A stretch of DNA of 64,000 bases, taken from positions 1 through 64,000 of the forward strand of contig JBQTIQ010000064.1 in NCBI GenBank assembly GCA_052387955.1. Reading direction: 5' to 3'. Under the pieces are notes generated by a model. That model was not told the origin of the DNA, searched no databases, and saw only the letters and a list, made by a program, of their open reading frames with translations. The position numbers were made by a program, and so were the translations under genes. Each line of letters opens with the position of its first letter. Position 1 is the first letter of the stretch. The stretch is from JBQTIQ01 sp052387955 (GTDB lineage Bacteria; Actinomycetota; Acidimicrobiia; Acidimicrobiales; JACDCH01). Shown here one piece after another: positions 47,987 through 55,841 of this stretch.

Positions 47987-48010
47987 CGCGAGCGAAGGGC
48001 CTTGCTCGCG
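47987..48010. terminator. Hairpin downstream of the dehydrogenase
   Basis: A perfect 7-bp stem CGCGAGC/GCTCGCG with a 10-nt loop, 115 bp after the dehydrogenase stop and ahead of the PEP-domain gene. No U-tract. It may end the meta-cleavage transcript. Confidence 0.4.
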
Positions 48011-48145
48011 GGCTGCAGGTCGGATCGAGCGCGCTGAGTGCCTGCGTCGTGGCCGAGGTGGCCTATCGAGGCAACCGCGGCCCGGCAGGTGGCGACCCGC
48101 CACCCTGCCAAGGCAAGCTCGTAACCTCAGGACCTCGGGGGACGC

Positions 48146-49738
48146 ATGTCAGGATCGGTGCTGCAAGGGGGAGAGTTGTTCCCCGGCTGGCGGCCGCCCG
48201 AAGGCGACATTGGCGGCGCCGGCACCGACGCCCCGGCGCCGTTCGGCGACGAGGACCGCGACCGGCTCTGGGTCCGAGACTTCCATTGGCCCCGGGGTTT
48301 CACGCCCTTGGGCATGACCACCTTCGCCACGACCTACGCCCGCACCACCCACGAGGCCGCCGTCCGCCAGAAGATCCCCTACACCGACGGGATCGCGGTC
48401 CGCTTCCTGGGGCCTTTCCCCTACATCTCCCCCCGTTCTCCAGAGGCGTCGGCCCGCGAAGCGCGCCAGCCCGGGTTCCGGGCCGCCGGCGAGAAGCGGC
48501 TACGGGGGTTCCAACGGCGCTGGCGGTCGCGGACCCGCCAGCTCGACGCCGAGTTCGCCCGGCTGATGGGCGCGGTGGCGTCGACCCCGACCGAGCTGGC
48601 ACCACTCCTGCAGGCCGCCGTCCGCCACGAGCACCACGCCTGGCGCATCCACTTCGAGGAGATGTACGTCCTCCTCGTCGGCCATCTGGACTACCGGGAC
48701 CAGATGAGCCGGCTCGGCGTCCCGGCAGAGGTGGCCGACGCCTGCCTGGCCGGCTACCCGACCCGTATGGCGGCCGGCGACCTGGCCGTCTTCGACCTGG
48801 CCCGCAGCCGCGCCACCATGGCCGCCGCGGGTGACGATCTCGACGCCCGTCTGGCCGAGATCGTCGCCGTGCACGGCGACCGGGCCGAGGGCATCGCCGA
48901 CGTCGGGTGCCCGTCATGGCGGGAGCGGTCGCAGATCCTGCTCGAGCGGGTCCGCCTGGTCGGCGCCGGCGGCGTACCGCCCACCACCGAAGTGCTGGCC
49001 CAGCGCCGGTGGGCGGCACGCGACACCGCCCGGAGCCTGTCGTCGCGACCGGCCGAGATCGAGGCCCTTTTGGCCGAGGCCGAGAAGGCCAACTGGATCT
49101 GGTGGAACGAGGAGCACAACGCGGTCATCGACCTGCGGGCCACGTTGCCGCTACGCAAACACGCCCTCGAGGCGGGCCGGATGCTCTTCGACGATCCCGG
49201 CGATGCCCTGCTGTGCGCTATCGAGGAGCTGATGGGCGCCCTCGACGGCCAGGGCGCGCCGCCGGCCTGCCTGCGCGACAAGCGCCGCGACTGGCTGGAA
49301 CTCTGGCGGGGGTGGAGCACCGAGTTGCCGGCGACGCTCGGCAACGGCACCCTGCTTCGCTCGGACCCGATCCTGGCCGAGATCTTCGGCCTGCCCCACG
49401 GCGCCGGGCCGGTCGACCACCAGGTCGTGGTCGGGCTGGCGGCGTCCCCGGGCCGGGTCGAGGGCACGGCCCGAGTTGTGCTGGCGGCCGACGACCTGGT
49501 GTCGCTTCGGCCGGGCGACGTCCTCGTCTGCCCGGGAACGTCGCCCAACTGGGCCAGCGCCTTCGCGGTGGCGTCGGCGGTGGTGTGCGACGGGGGCGGG
49601 CTCACCACCCACGCCGCCATCAGCGCCCGCGACTACGGGATCCCGTGCGTGGTGGGTACCCAGTCGGCGACCCGGCGGCTGCGGACCGGAGACCGGGTGA
49701 CGGTCGACGGCAGCGCCGGCACCGTCAGCCTGCTCTGA
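48146..49738 (+). CDS. PEP-utilising enzyme mobile (phosphohistidine) domain protein
   Basis: A 530-residue protein. The C-terminal 90 residues are the swivelling phosphohistidine domain of PEP synthase/PPDK-type enzymes. It runs from VVGLAASPGRVEGTARVV through LVCPGTSPNW to DGGGLTTHAAISARDYGIPCVVGT, with H489 as the phosphoryl carrier. The remaining 440 residues are alpha-helical with no recognisable ATP-grasp or PEP-binding barrel. Phenylphosphate synthase and rifampin phosphotransferase use comparable domains together with a separate or fused ATP-grasp part, which is not in the window. It sits inside the aromatic island on its own transcript. Start ATG after GGGGGAC. Confidence 0.8.
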   Translation: MSGSVLQGGELFPGWRPPEGDIGGAGTDAPAPFGDEDRDRLWVRDFHWPRGFTPLGMTTFATTYARTTHEAAVRQKIPYTDGIAVRFLGPFPYISPRSPEASAREARQPGFRAAGEKRLRGFQRRWRSRTRQLDAEFARLMGAVASTPTELAPLLQAAVRHEHHAWRIHFEEMYVLLVGHLDYRDQMSRLGVPAEVADACLAGYPTRMAAGDLAVFDLARSRATMAAAGDDLDARLAEIVAVHGDRAEGIADVGCPSWRERSQILLERVRLVGAGGVPPTTEVLAQRRWAARDTARSLSSRPAEIEALLAEAEKANWIWWNEEHNAVIDLRATLPLRKHALEAGRMLFDDPGDALLCAIEELMGALDGQGAPPACLRDKRRDWLELWRGWSTELPATLGNGTLLRSDPILAEIFGLPHGAGPVDHQVVVGLAASPGRVEGTARVVLAADDLVSLRPGDVLVCPGTSPNWASAFAVASAVVCDGGGLTTHAAISARDYGIPCVVGTQSATRRLRTGDRVTVDGSAGTVSLL

Positions 49739-49899
49739 TCTGAGCGGACCGGACATGGGGCGGGCCAAACATCGGCGTTCCCGAGCCCGGAACGTTGTCG
49801 ATCCGTACCCGTCGGGCTGACCATAAGCTTCCCGCTGGGGCCAGGAAGCCGTAGCCCCTCTCGTGTCAGGCAGTAACCGCCAACAGAGGAGACTCCAAC

Positions 49900-50616
49900 G
49901 TGCCTTCAGTACTGATCGTCCTGTCCGGTGTCGACTTCTGGATGCTGAAGAACGAAGAGAAGTCCCAGGCCGGGTACTGGTCCGAAGAGTTCGTCGCTCC
50001 CCATCGCATTTTCAAGGAAGCCGGCTTCGACATCACGATCGCCACCCCTGGCGGGGTGTCCCCGACCGCCGACGTCAAGAGCTTCATGCCGGAGTACACC
50101 GGCTACACCCCCGAGCAGGGCCAGGAGCTACGCAACTACGTCGAGTCGTTGGCCGACCTGCTCCGGTCGCCGGCCAAGCTCGAAGACGTCGACGCCGCCG
50201 ACTACGACGCCGTCTTCATCCCCGGTGGCCACAGCCCCATGGAGGACCTGCACCAGTCCGAGACCCTCGGCAAGCTCCTGGTCGGCTTCGACAGCCAGGA
50301 CAAGGTCGTCTCGGCGGTCTGTCACGGGCCGGCCGGGCTCGTGTCCGCCGTGCGCGACGATGGCACGTGGGCCTTCGAAGGCCGCAAGCTCACCGGTTTC
50401 AGCAACGAGGAAGAGGCGTACATCGGCTTCGCCGACCGGGCGCCGTGGCTGCTCGAGTCGCGCTTGCGTGAGCTCGGCGGCGACTTCGAAGCAACCTCCG
50501 ACGCGTGGGTCGGCGCCAAGGTCGTCATCGACGGCAACCTCATTACCGGCTCCAATCCCCCCTCGAGCGAGGGTGTCGCCAAGGCCGTGGTCGACGCCGT
50601 GGGCGCCAAGAGCTGA
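49900..50616 (+). CDS. DJ-1/PfpI-family protein
   Basis: A 238-residue class I glutamine amidotransferase-like protein. The nucleophile elbow is SAVCHGPAGL (C141, H142), with a conserved acidic residue in DWMLKNEEK-type context upstream and VFIPGGHSPMEDL. It resembles the Hsp31/HchA and YDR533c group, whose members act as glyoxalase III or stress chaperones. The GTG start is fixed by GAGGAG upstream. A strong hairpin follows the gene. The role in the aromatic island is not evident; aldehyde detoxification is one idea. Confidence 0.87.
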   Translation: MPSVLIVLSGVDFWMLKNEEKSQAGYWSEEFVAPHRIFKEAGFDITIATPGGVSPTADVKSFMPEYTGYTPEQGQELRNYVESLADLLRSPAKLEDVDAADYDAVFIPGGHSPMEDLHQSETLGKLLVGFDSQDKVVSAVCHGPAGLVSAVRDDGTWAFEGRKLTGFSNEEEAYIGFADRAPWLLESRLRELGGDFEATSDAWVGAKVVIDGNLITGSNPPSSEGVAKAVVDAVGAKS

Positions 50617-50670
50617 CCATCCGACCGGCCGTGCCCGGTCCCGTTCGGGGCTGGGCCCGCCGCCGTCGAG

Positions 50671-50702
50671 CCAGTGCCCGGGTGCCACCGCCCGGGCACT
50701 GG
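50671..50702. terminator. Strong hairpin terminator
   Basis: A perfect 12-bp stem (CCAGTGCCCGGG and its complement) with an 8-nt loop, 54 bp after the DJ-1 gene stop. No T-run follows, as is common in high-GC actinobacteria. Confidence 0.65.
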
Positions 50703-50770
50703 CGCGTCCGGCTACAGGCGACGCCCGCGACCCAGAGGGAGCCCGACAGTATGGGGGAGGTGACGACCCG

Positions 50771-51538
50771 ATGAGCCTCGTCGTCGTCGAACGCCGCCCG
50801 CACACGTTGTTGATCGGGCTGGACCGGCCCGAGAAACGAAACGCCCTCGACCGGGTGCTCGTCGACGAGATCGACACCGTGCTCCGTGACGCGGCACGGG
50901 CCGAGCCGGCGGTCGTGGTCGTCTACTCCCGTATGCCGGGGATGTTCGTCGCTGGAGCCGACCTGCACGAGATGTTCGAGCGGACGTCCGAGGAAGGTTT
51001 GCAGGCGATCAACATCGGTCTCTTCGATCGTCTCGAAGCCCACCGATGGCCGACCATCGCGGTGGTGGACGGCCCCGCCCTCGGGGGCGGCTGCGAGTTC
51101 GCCATGGCCTTCGACTTGCGGGTCGCGTCGGTGCGGGCCCGGTTCGCCCAGCCCGAGCTCAGCCTCGGGCTCATCGCCGGCGCCGGCGGCAACTGGCGGC
51201 TACCACAGCTGGTCGGCTTGTCGTGGGCGCGGCGGATGCTCTACATGGGCGAGTCGCTGGACGCCCAAACAGCGCTGGAGGCCGGCCTGGTCGACCGGGT
51301 CGCCCGTGAGCCCGAGGAGGCCCTCGACGTCGCCCTGGCCGTCGCCGACCAGATCGCCACCCGCTCGTGGCGGGCGGTCGAGCTCACCAAGCTCGCCCTG
51401 CGCCAGCACCGGCCGGCGACGACCAGCTTCGACATCGTCGCCCAGGGCATGATGCTCGACAGCGCCGACAAGCACGAGCGCATCACCGACTTCTTCGACC
51501 GCCAGGCCGCCCGCAAAGCTCGACCGCCGTCGGGATGA
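50771..51538 (+). CDS. Enoyl-CoA hydratase/isomerase family protein
   Basis: A 255-residue crotonase-fold protein. The oxyanion-hole segments are VAGADLHEMF and DGPALGGGCEFAMAFDLRVAS. The catalytic-Glu region is FAQPELSLGLIAGAGGNWRLPQLVG. LDRPEKRNALDRVLVDEI marks the N-terminus. Probable activity is hydration of an enoyl-CoA. No CoA ligase or thiolase is adjacent, so the link with aromatic degradation is uncertain. ATG 50771 follows GGGGGAGGTGA. Confidence 0.88.
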   Translation: MSLVVVERRPHTLLIGLDRPEKRNALDRVLVDEIDTVLRDAARAEPAVVVVYSRMPGMFVAGADLHEMFERTSEEGLQAINIGLFDRLEAHRWPTIAVVDGPALGGGCEFAMAFDLRVASVRARFAQPELSLGLIAGAGGNWRLPQLVGLSWARRMLYMGESLDAQTALEAGLVDRVAREPEEALDVALAVADQIATRSWRAVELTKLALRQHRPATTSFDIVAQGMMLDSADKHERITDFFDRQAARKARPPSG

Positions 51539-51944
51539 GAGATATCTCATCCGGCGCTCAGCACCATCTCATGTGCAGGATGGCAGACGAATCGTTTGGT
51601 GGCCACCGCCGGCGGCACCCTCCCAGAGGGAGCCCTGGTGCTTGACGACGGCCGGCACGACGTGGCCGTATGGCGCCTCCCGCACGATCCCCGCCCGGCA
51701 GCTTCGACAGCCCGAGCTGAGCCCCGGGGGACAGCCCCAGGCTGGCGGTTGCCGCCTCGCCGAGCGAGGTCACTGGTGCACCATCGCTTGCGATCCCAGG
51801 GTGACCGGTCGACGGCGCGAGCGCCAGCGAGCCGGGCGACGATGGGCCCGGAGGCGCAGCCTCCGAGCATGAACGGTCACGGGCTCCGGGGCTGCTGCTC
51901 CAGCGCCCGTGGCGACGCTGTCGGTGCCGCCCGGTCCGGGCCGA
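51539..51944. other. Intergenic stretch between convergent genes
   Basis: 406 bp. The second half (51771-51870) is a family-2 hairpin element. The rest shows no gene with codon bias or a ribosome-binding site. Confidence 0.5.
51771..51870 (+). repeat. Dispersed hairpin element family 2, copy 2
   Basis: About 100 bp that is nearly the exact reverse complement of the copy at 62226-62340. It includes a TGGTGCACCA palindrome at one end, GGTCGACGGCGCGAGCGCCAGC in the middle, and the stem CGGAGGC/GCCTCCG with a GCA loop (51849-51865). It lies between the convergent enoyl-CoA hydratase and fumarylacetoacetase genes. Confidence 0.85.
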
Positions 51945-53267
51945 TCAGCCGGCTGGTGCCGTTGGGACGACCGTTCCCCGGACTTCGCCCAGCCCCAGGC
52001 GGACGCCGCCGCCGATGGCGGCCGAGCCTCGCAGGATCACCTCGTCACCGTCCTCGAGGAACGTCCTGGTCGCTCCCGATGCCAGGACGATGGGCTCGGA
52101 CCCGTTCCAGCTCAGCTCGAGCAGGGACCCCCGCTGGTCTCGCCTCGAGCCCGAGACCGTGCCCGAAGCCACCAGGTCGCCGACCCGGAGGTGGGCGCCG
52201 TTGGAAGTGAGGTGGGCCACCTGCTGGTCGAGCGTCCAGTACATGGAGGCGAAGTCGGTGGCGCTCAGGCGCTCCTCGGCATCCTGACCGTGCGGCCGCA
52301 GCCACATCTCGAGCTGCAGGTCAAGGGCCAAGGACGACTCACGACGGAGGTGGGGGAGGGGAGGCGGGTCCTGGTCGGGACCGGGCACCCGAGCCGGCGC
52401 CAGAGCGTCGAGGGGGACCACCCATCCCGAGATCGACGTGGCAAACGACTTGCCCAGGAAGGGCCCCAGGGGCTGGTACTCCCACGCCTGGATGTCCCGG
52501 GCACTCCAGTCGTTGACCAGCACGCAGCCGAAGACATGCTCGGCGACGGCCCCGGCCGGGACCGACCGGCCCCGCTCGCTCGGCTGGCCCACGATGAATC
52601 CGACCTCGAGCTCGACGTCGAGGTGGGTGCTCGGCCCTGTAACCACAGCGCCGTCGGGACCTCGCCGTTGCCCGAAGGGCCGTACCAACGGGGTGCCGGT
52701 GACGACCACCGTCCCGGCCCGGCCGTGGTAGGCCAACGGCACGTGCCGCCAGTTCGCCGGCAACGGGTCGCCGTCGGGCCGCAGCATGCGCCCGACGTTG
52801 GTGGCGTGATCGATCGAGGAGTAGAAGTCGACGTAGTCGGCAACCTCGACCGGCAGGTGCAGCTCGATGGTCGACCGTTCGACGAGGGCGTCCTGAGTGG
52901 CGGCGCGTACCTCGGCGGCGGCATCGCCCCCGGTGGCAAGCAGATCGCTGACCCGCGCCCGGACCGCGGTCCACGTCGAGCGGCCCCGGGCCAGGAGGCG
53001 GTTGAGGCTCGGAGCGCGGAACACCGCCAGCGCGTTGCGGCAGGCATCTTCCAGGAGGCCGGCTTCGGCCACCGCACCGAGGTCGAGGACGTGGTTGCCG
53101 ATGGCGACCCCGATCCGTCGGTCGCGGCCAGCGGCAGAGAAGACGCCGTAGGGCAGGCTCTGCACCGGAAAGGAGCTGCCGGTGCTGGCGGGCACCCAGC
53201 TCGACCGGGCGGGATCAACGGTGGGGTCGGCAGTCAGGCCGTCGATGTCGGCAGCGGACAGGTTCAC
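51945..53267 (-). CDS. fahA: Fumarylacetoacetase
   Basis: A 440-residue FAH. The N-terminal SH3-like domain (SSFPVQSLPYGVFSAAG, RIGVAIGNHVLDL) is typical of the long FAH family. The catalytic domain contains VDFYSSIDHATNVGRML, the His-Glu region PLAYHGRAGT and the metal-site LDVELEVGFIVG, then VNDWSARDIQAWEYQPLGPFLGKSFATSISGWV. It hydrolyses fumarylacetoacetate to fumarate and acetoacetate, the last step after homogentisate dioxygenase (gene at 35-36 kb). The GTG at 53267 has AGGAGG only 2 nt upstream, a tight spacing. It is divergent from the ferredoxin gene. Confidence 0.93.
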   Translation of the reverse strand: MNLSAADIDGLTADPTVDPARSSWVPASTGSSFPVQSLPYGVFSAAGRDRRIGVAIGNHVLDLGAVAEAGLLEDACRNALAVFRAPSLNRLLARGRSTWTAVRARVSDLLATGGDAAAEVRAATQDALVERSTIELHLPVEVADYVDFYSSIDHATNVGRMLRPDGDPLPANWRHVPLAYHGRAGTVVVTGTPLVRPFGQRRGPDGAVVTGPSTHLDVELEVGFIVGQPSERGRSVPAGAVAEHVFGCVLVNDWSARDIQAWEYQPLGPFLGKSFATSISGWVVPLDALAPARVPGPDQDPPPLPHLRRESSLALDLQLEMWLRPHGQDAEERLSATDFASMYWTLDQQVAHLTSNGAHLRVGDLVASGTVSGSRRDQRGSLLELSWNGSEPIVLASGATRTFLEDGDEVILRGSAAIGGGVRLGLGEVRGTVVPTAPAG

Positions 53268-53407
53268 GTCCTCCTGGTATCTGCCGGTGACCGGGCCGAC
53301 GCAGGCGGAGGCTGTACCGATGAGTGGAACTTGCGCCTTCCTCGGACCGCACGGGCGACCCATCATGGTCCCGAGGCTCCGGCCCTACTCATCATGACAG
53401 CTACCTG

Positions 53408-53743
53408 ATGCCCACGATCACCTTCGTCGACCAGCGATTGACCATGGAGTCCCGTCCTGGCGAAGCCATCCTTTCCGCCATCGTCCGCTCGGGCTACAGC
53501 CACCGCTACGGGTGTCGCCGCGGGGGGTGCGGTGTGTGCCGGGCGGTCGTCACCGTAGGACAGGTCACCTATCCGTCGGCAGTGGCCCCTACCGTGCTCA
53601 CACCCGACGAACGCGAGGATGGCCACTGTCTCACCTGTCGGGCCGTCCCCGACGGCGACATCGAGCTGCGGCTTCCCGACGACGACGAGCTTCGCTGCGT
53701 GAACACCCTTCTCGCCCGCATCCTCACCAAGGAGAGAACCTGA
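53408..53743 (+). CDS. Plant-type [2Fe-2S] ferredoxin (XylT/DmpQ-like)
   Basis: A 111-residue ferredoxin. Cluster ligands are C36, C41 and C44 in GCRRGGCGVC and C74 in GHCLTC (C-x4-C-x2-C-x29-C, the plant-type spacing). Its stop overlaps the catechol 2,3-dioxygenase start (TGATG). Ferredoxins in this position (XylT, NahT, DmpQ) re-reduce the oxidised iron of catechol 2,3-dioxygenase; that role is inferred from gene order. It could also feed the adjacent diiron monooxygenase, whose own ferredoxin gene is missing. Confidence 0.9.
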   Translation: MPTITFVDQRLTMESRPGEAILSAIVRSGYSHRYGCRRGGCGVCRAVVTVGQVTYPSAVAPTVLTPDEREDGHCLTCRAVPDGDIELRLPDDDELRCVNTLLARILTKERT

Positions 53744-54654
53744 TGGCCGTCATGCGTCTCGGTTACACCCATATCCGCGTCACCGATCTGGCAGAAGCGA
53801 AGAAGCACTACAGCCGCACGATTGGTATGAACGTGGTGGCGGAGAGCGCCAACCAGGTCCATCTCAAGTGCTGGGACGAGTACGACCACCACTCCCTCGT
53901 GATCGAGGAAGGCGGCGTCGGCCTCGTCAAGCTGGGCTACAAGGTCGAGAAAGCCGACGATCTCGCCGCCTTCGAGTCGCGGGCGCAGCAGTTCGGCGCC
54001 ATCGTCGAACGGATGGGCAGCGGCGACAACCTGGCCGTCGGCGACGGCGTTCGCATCGTGCTGCCTTCCGACCACGTGATCGAGCTGTACGCCGAGATGG
54101 AGTTCACCGGGACCGACACCGGCTGCCTCAACCCCGACCCCTACCCCCGCGACACGTCGGGCATCGGCGTCCCCCGCATCGACCATGCCCTGATCACGGC
54201 CGAGGACGTCGAGACCGTCGAACGGTTCTTCCAAGAGGTGCTCGACTTCCAGGTCACCGAGCGGGTCATCACCGAACCGGTCGACCCGATGCTCATCGGC
54301 ACGTGGCTCTCGTGCTCGAACACTCCCCACGACATCGCCTTCGTCAAGGGCCCGAACGGCAAGTTCCACCACTTCGCCTACCTGCTCGAGGACTGGAACG
54401 CCATCCTCAAGGCCGGCGACCTCTTCGCCATGGACGACGTACCGGTCGACGTCGGCCCCACCCGCCACGGCATCACCCGGGGCACGACGATCTACTTCTT
54501 CGACCCGTCCGGCAACCGCAACGAGGTCTTCGCCGGTGGTTACACCGTCTTCAAGGACTTCCCCTGCATCACCTGGACCGCTGACCAGATCGGCAAGGGG
54601 ATCTTCTACATCCAGCGCGAGCTGAACGAGCGCTTCACCACCGTCGTCACCTGA
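53743..54654 (+). CDS. Catechol 2,3-dioxygenase
   Basis: A 303-residue two-domain extradiol dioxygenase of the XylE/DmpB family. The C-terminal barrel holds the Fe(II) ligands H148 (RIDHALI), H209 or H210 (KFHHFAY) and E261 (NRNEVFAGG). It opens catechol to 2-hydroxymuconic semialdehyde, the substrate of the dehydrogenase and hydrolase encoded at 41-48 kb. It is translationally coupled to the ferredoxin gene. Two hairpins follow, so the pair is probably a separate two-gene transcript. Confidence 0.95.
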   Translation: MAVMRLGYTHIRVTDLAEAKKHYSRTIGMNVVAESANQVHLKCWDEYDHHSLVIEEGGVGLVKLGYKVEKADDLAAFESRAQQFGAIVERMGSGDNLAVGDGVRIVLPSDHVIELYAEMEFTGTDTGCLNPDPYPRDTSGIGVPRIDHALITAEDVETVERFFQEVLDFQVTERVITEPVDPMLIGTWLSCSNTPHDIAFVKGPNGKFHHFAYLLEDWNAILKAGDLFAMDDVPVDVGPTRHGITRGTTIYFFDPSGNRNEVFAGGYTVFKDFPCITWTADQIGKGIFYIQRELNERFTTVVT

Positions 54655-54741
54655 GCACCGTCGAAGGCCCGTTCCCGCTGAGGTAGGAACGGCCGAGGGG
54701 CCGACGTCGCCCGCAGTCGGCTTCGCATTGGCCGTGGACGC

Positions 54742-54776
54742 CGAGCGCGGGCATCCTTCATCGGTGCCCGCGCTCG
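54742..54776. terminator. Hairpin terminator after catechol 2,3-dioxygenase
   Basis: A perfect 12-bp stem (CGAGCGCGGGCA and complement) with an 11-nt loop. A weaker stem (CGTTCC/GGAACG with a bulge) lies at about 54668-54693, closer to the stop. Confidence 0.6.
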
Positions 54777-54814
54777 ACGTACCTGACGTGCGAGGGCCGC
54801 GAGCTCTCCAGGCC

Positions 54815-54880
54815 GTCGGCGCGAGCGCGAGCTCGCCCGGCGGCGACGGGTGTGGGGCGCAGCCCCACGGGAAGACCGAC
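54815..54880 (+). repeat. Dispersed hairpin element family 2, copy 3
   Basis: Shares GGCGCGAGCG..AGCTCGCCCGG.CGGCGA with the other copies. Its stem is GTGGGGC/GCCCCAC around GCA (54852-54868). It ends about 10 bp before the IclR start codon. Confidence 0.75.
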
Positions 54881-54891
54881 CGGTGCTGGCG

Positions 54892-55722
54892 ATGACCGGA
54901 AGCACGGGCGCGGCCCGGCCCGACGAGGTCCGCCTCCAGTCGCTGACCGCGGCGCTGGAACTGCTCAATCGGTTCGCCACCGCCAACGAGATCGGGGTGA
55001 CCGAGGCCGCCGCCCATCTCGGCGTGGCCAAGAGCACCGCCCACCGCCTGTTGACGACGTTGGCCGCCTTCGGCTTCGTGGAGCGGACCGTCAACCGGCG
55101 CTACCGGCTGGGTGTGCGCATCTACGAGCTGGGCGAGATCGCGGTGAGCCGACTGGGGCTCCACGAGGTGGCCCTTCCGGTACTCGAGGAGCTGCGCAAC
55201 GTCTGCGGCGAGACCGTGCACGTGGCCATCCCCGACGGTGCCGAGGTCGTCTACATCGCCCGCATGGAGAGCCACCAGGGCCTCCGGTTCTCGTCCCGGG
55301 TCGGTCGGCGCATGCCCGCCCACGCCACCAGTTCGGGCAAGGCCATCGCTGCCTTCAACCCCGAGGTGGCCAAGGCGGTGGTGAGCTCACCCCTGCTGCG
55401 GCTCACTGGCCGAACGATCGTGTCGCCCCAGCTGTTCCTGAGGGCCCTGGCCGATGCCCGCACCGCCGGCTATGCCTGCAGCACCGAGGAAGCCGAGGTG
55501 GGCCTGTCGTCGGTTGCCGCTCCCGTGCTCGACGCCGACGGCGTCGCCATCGCCGCTGTCTCGGTGGCAGGCCCGTCCGAGCGGATCCTCCATGACGAAA
55601 GGCTCACCGCCGGACGGGTCAAGGCCGCCGCCGCCCGCCTGGCCAAGGACCACGCCGCCTGGCTCCCGCCTCGCCGTCGTTCCGCGCTGCGCGCCAGCCG
55701 CCCTACCGACGACCGCCGCTGA
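54892..55722 (+). CDS. IclR-family regulator
   Basis: A 276-residue regulator. The winged helix has LNRFATANEIGVTEAAAHLGVAKSTAHRLLTTLAAFGFVER. The C-terminal effector domain contains RIYELGEIAVSRLGLHEVALPVLEELRN, VYIARMES, PAHATSSGKAIAAF and GLSSVAAPVLDADG. Relatives control aromatic acid catabolism. It lies between the catechol 2,3-dioxygenase gene and the monooxygenase genes and may control either. ATG 54892 is preferred; GTG 54883 is possible. Confidence 0.92.
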   Translation: MTGSTGAARPDEVRLQSLTAALELLNRFATANEIGVTEAAAHLGVAKSTAHRLLTTLAAFGFVERTVNRRYRLGVRIYELGEIAVSRLGLHEVALPVLEELRNVCGETVHVAIPDGAEVVYIARMESHQGLRFSSRVGRRMPAHATSSGKAIAAFNPEVAKAVVSSPLLRLTGRTIVSPQLFLRALADARTAGYACSTEEAEVGLSSVAAPVLDADGVAIAAVSVAGPSERILHDERLTAGRVKAAAARLAKDHAAWLPPRRRSALRASRPTDDRR

Positions 55723-55768
55723 GGGGTGAGGAGGGCATGGCCCCCCCACAGGTTGCTGGAAAACGACC

Positions 55769-55797
55769 GACGCCGGGCCCTGTGAGGGCCCGGCGTC
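55769..55797. terminator. Bidirectional terminator
   Basis: A perfect 12-bp stem (GACGCCGGGCCC and its complement) with a TGTGA loop, in the 119-bp gap between the convergent IclR and tmoE-like genes. Confidence 0.75.
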
Positions 55798-55841
55798 CCT
55801 GCCCGCGGCGGAGCGCGGTCAGGTGAGGTCAGTACCGGTTG

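Noticed and set aside
53569..55323. Minus-strand open frame of 584 codons opposite catechol 2,3-dioxygenase and IclR
   Set aside because: It spans two well-supported genes and their terminators on the other strand and encodes no recognisable domain.
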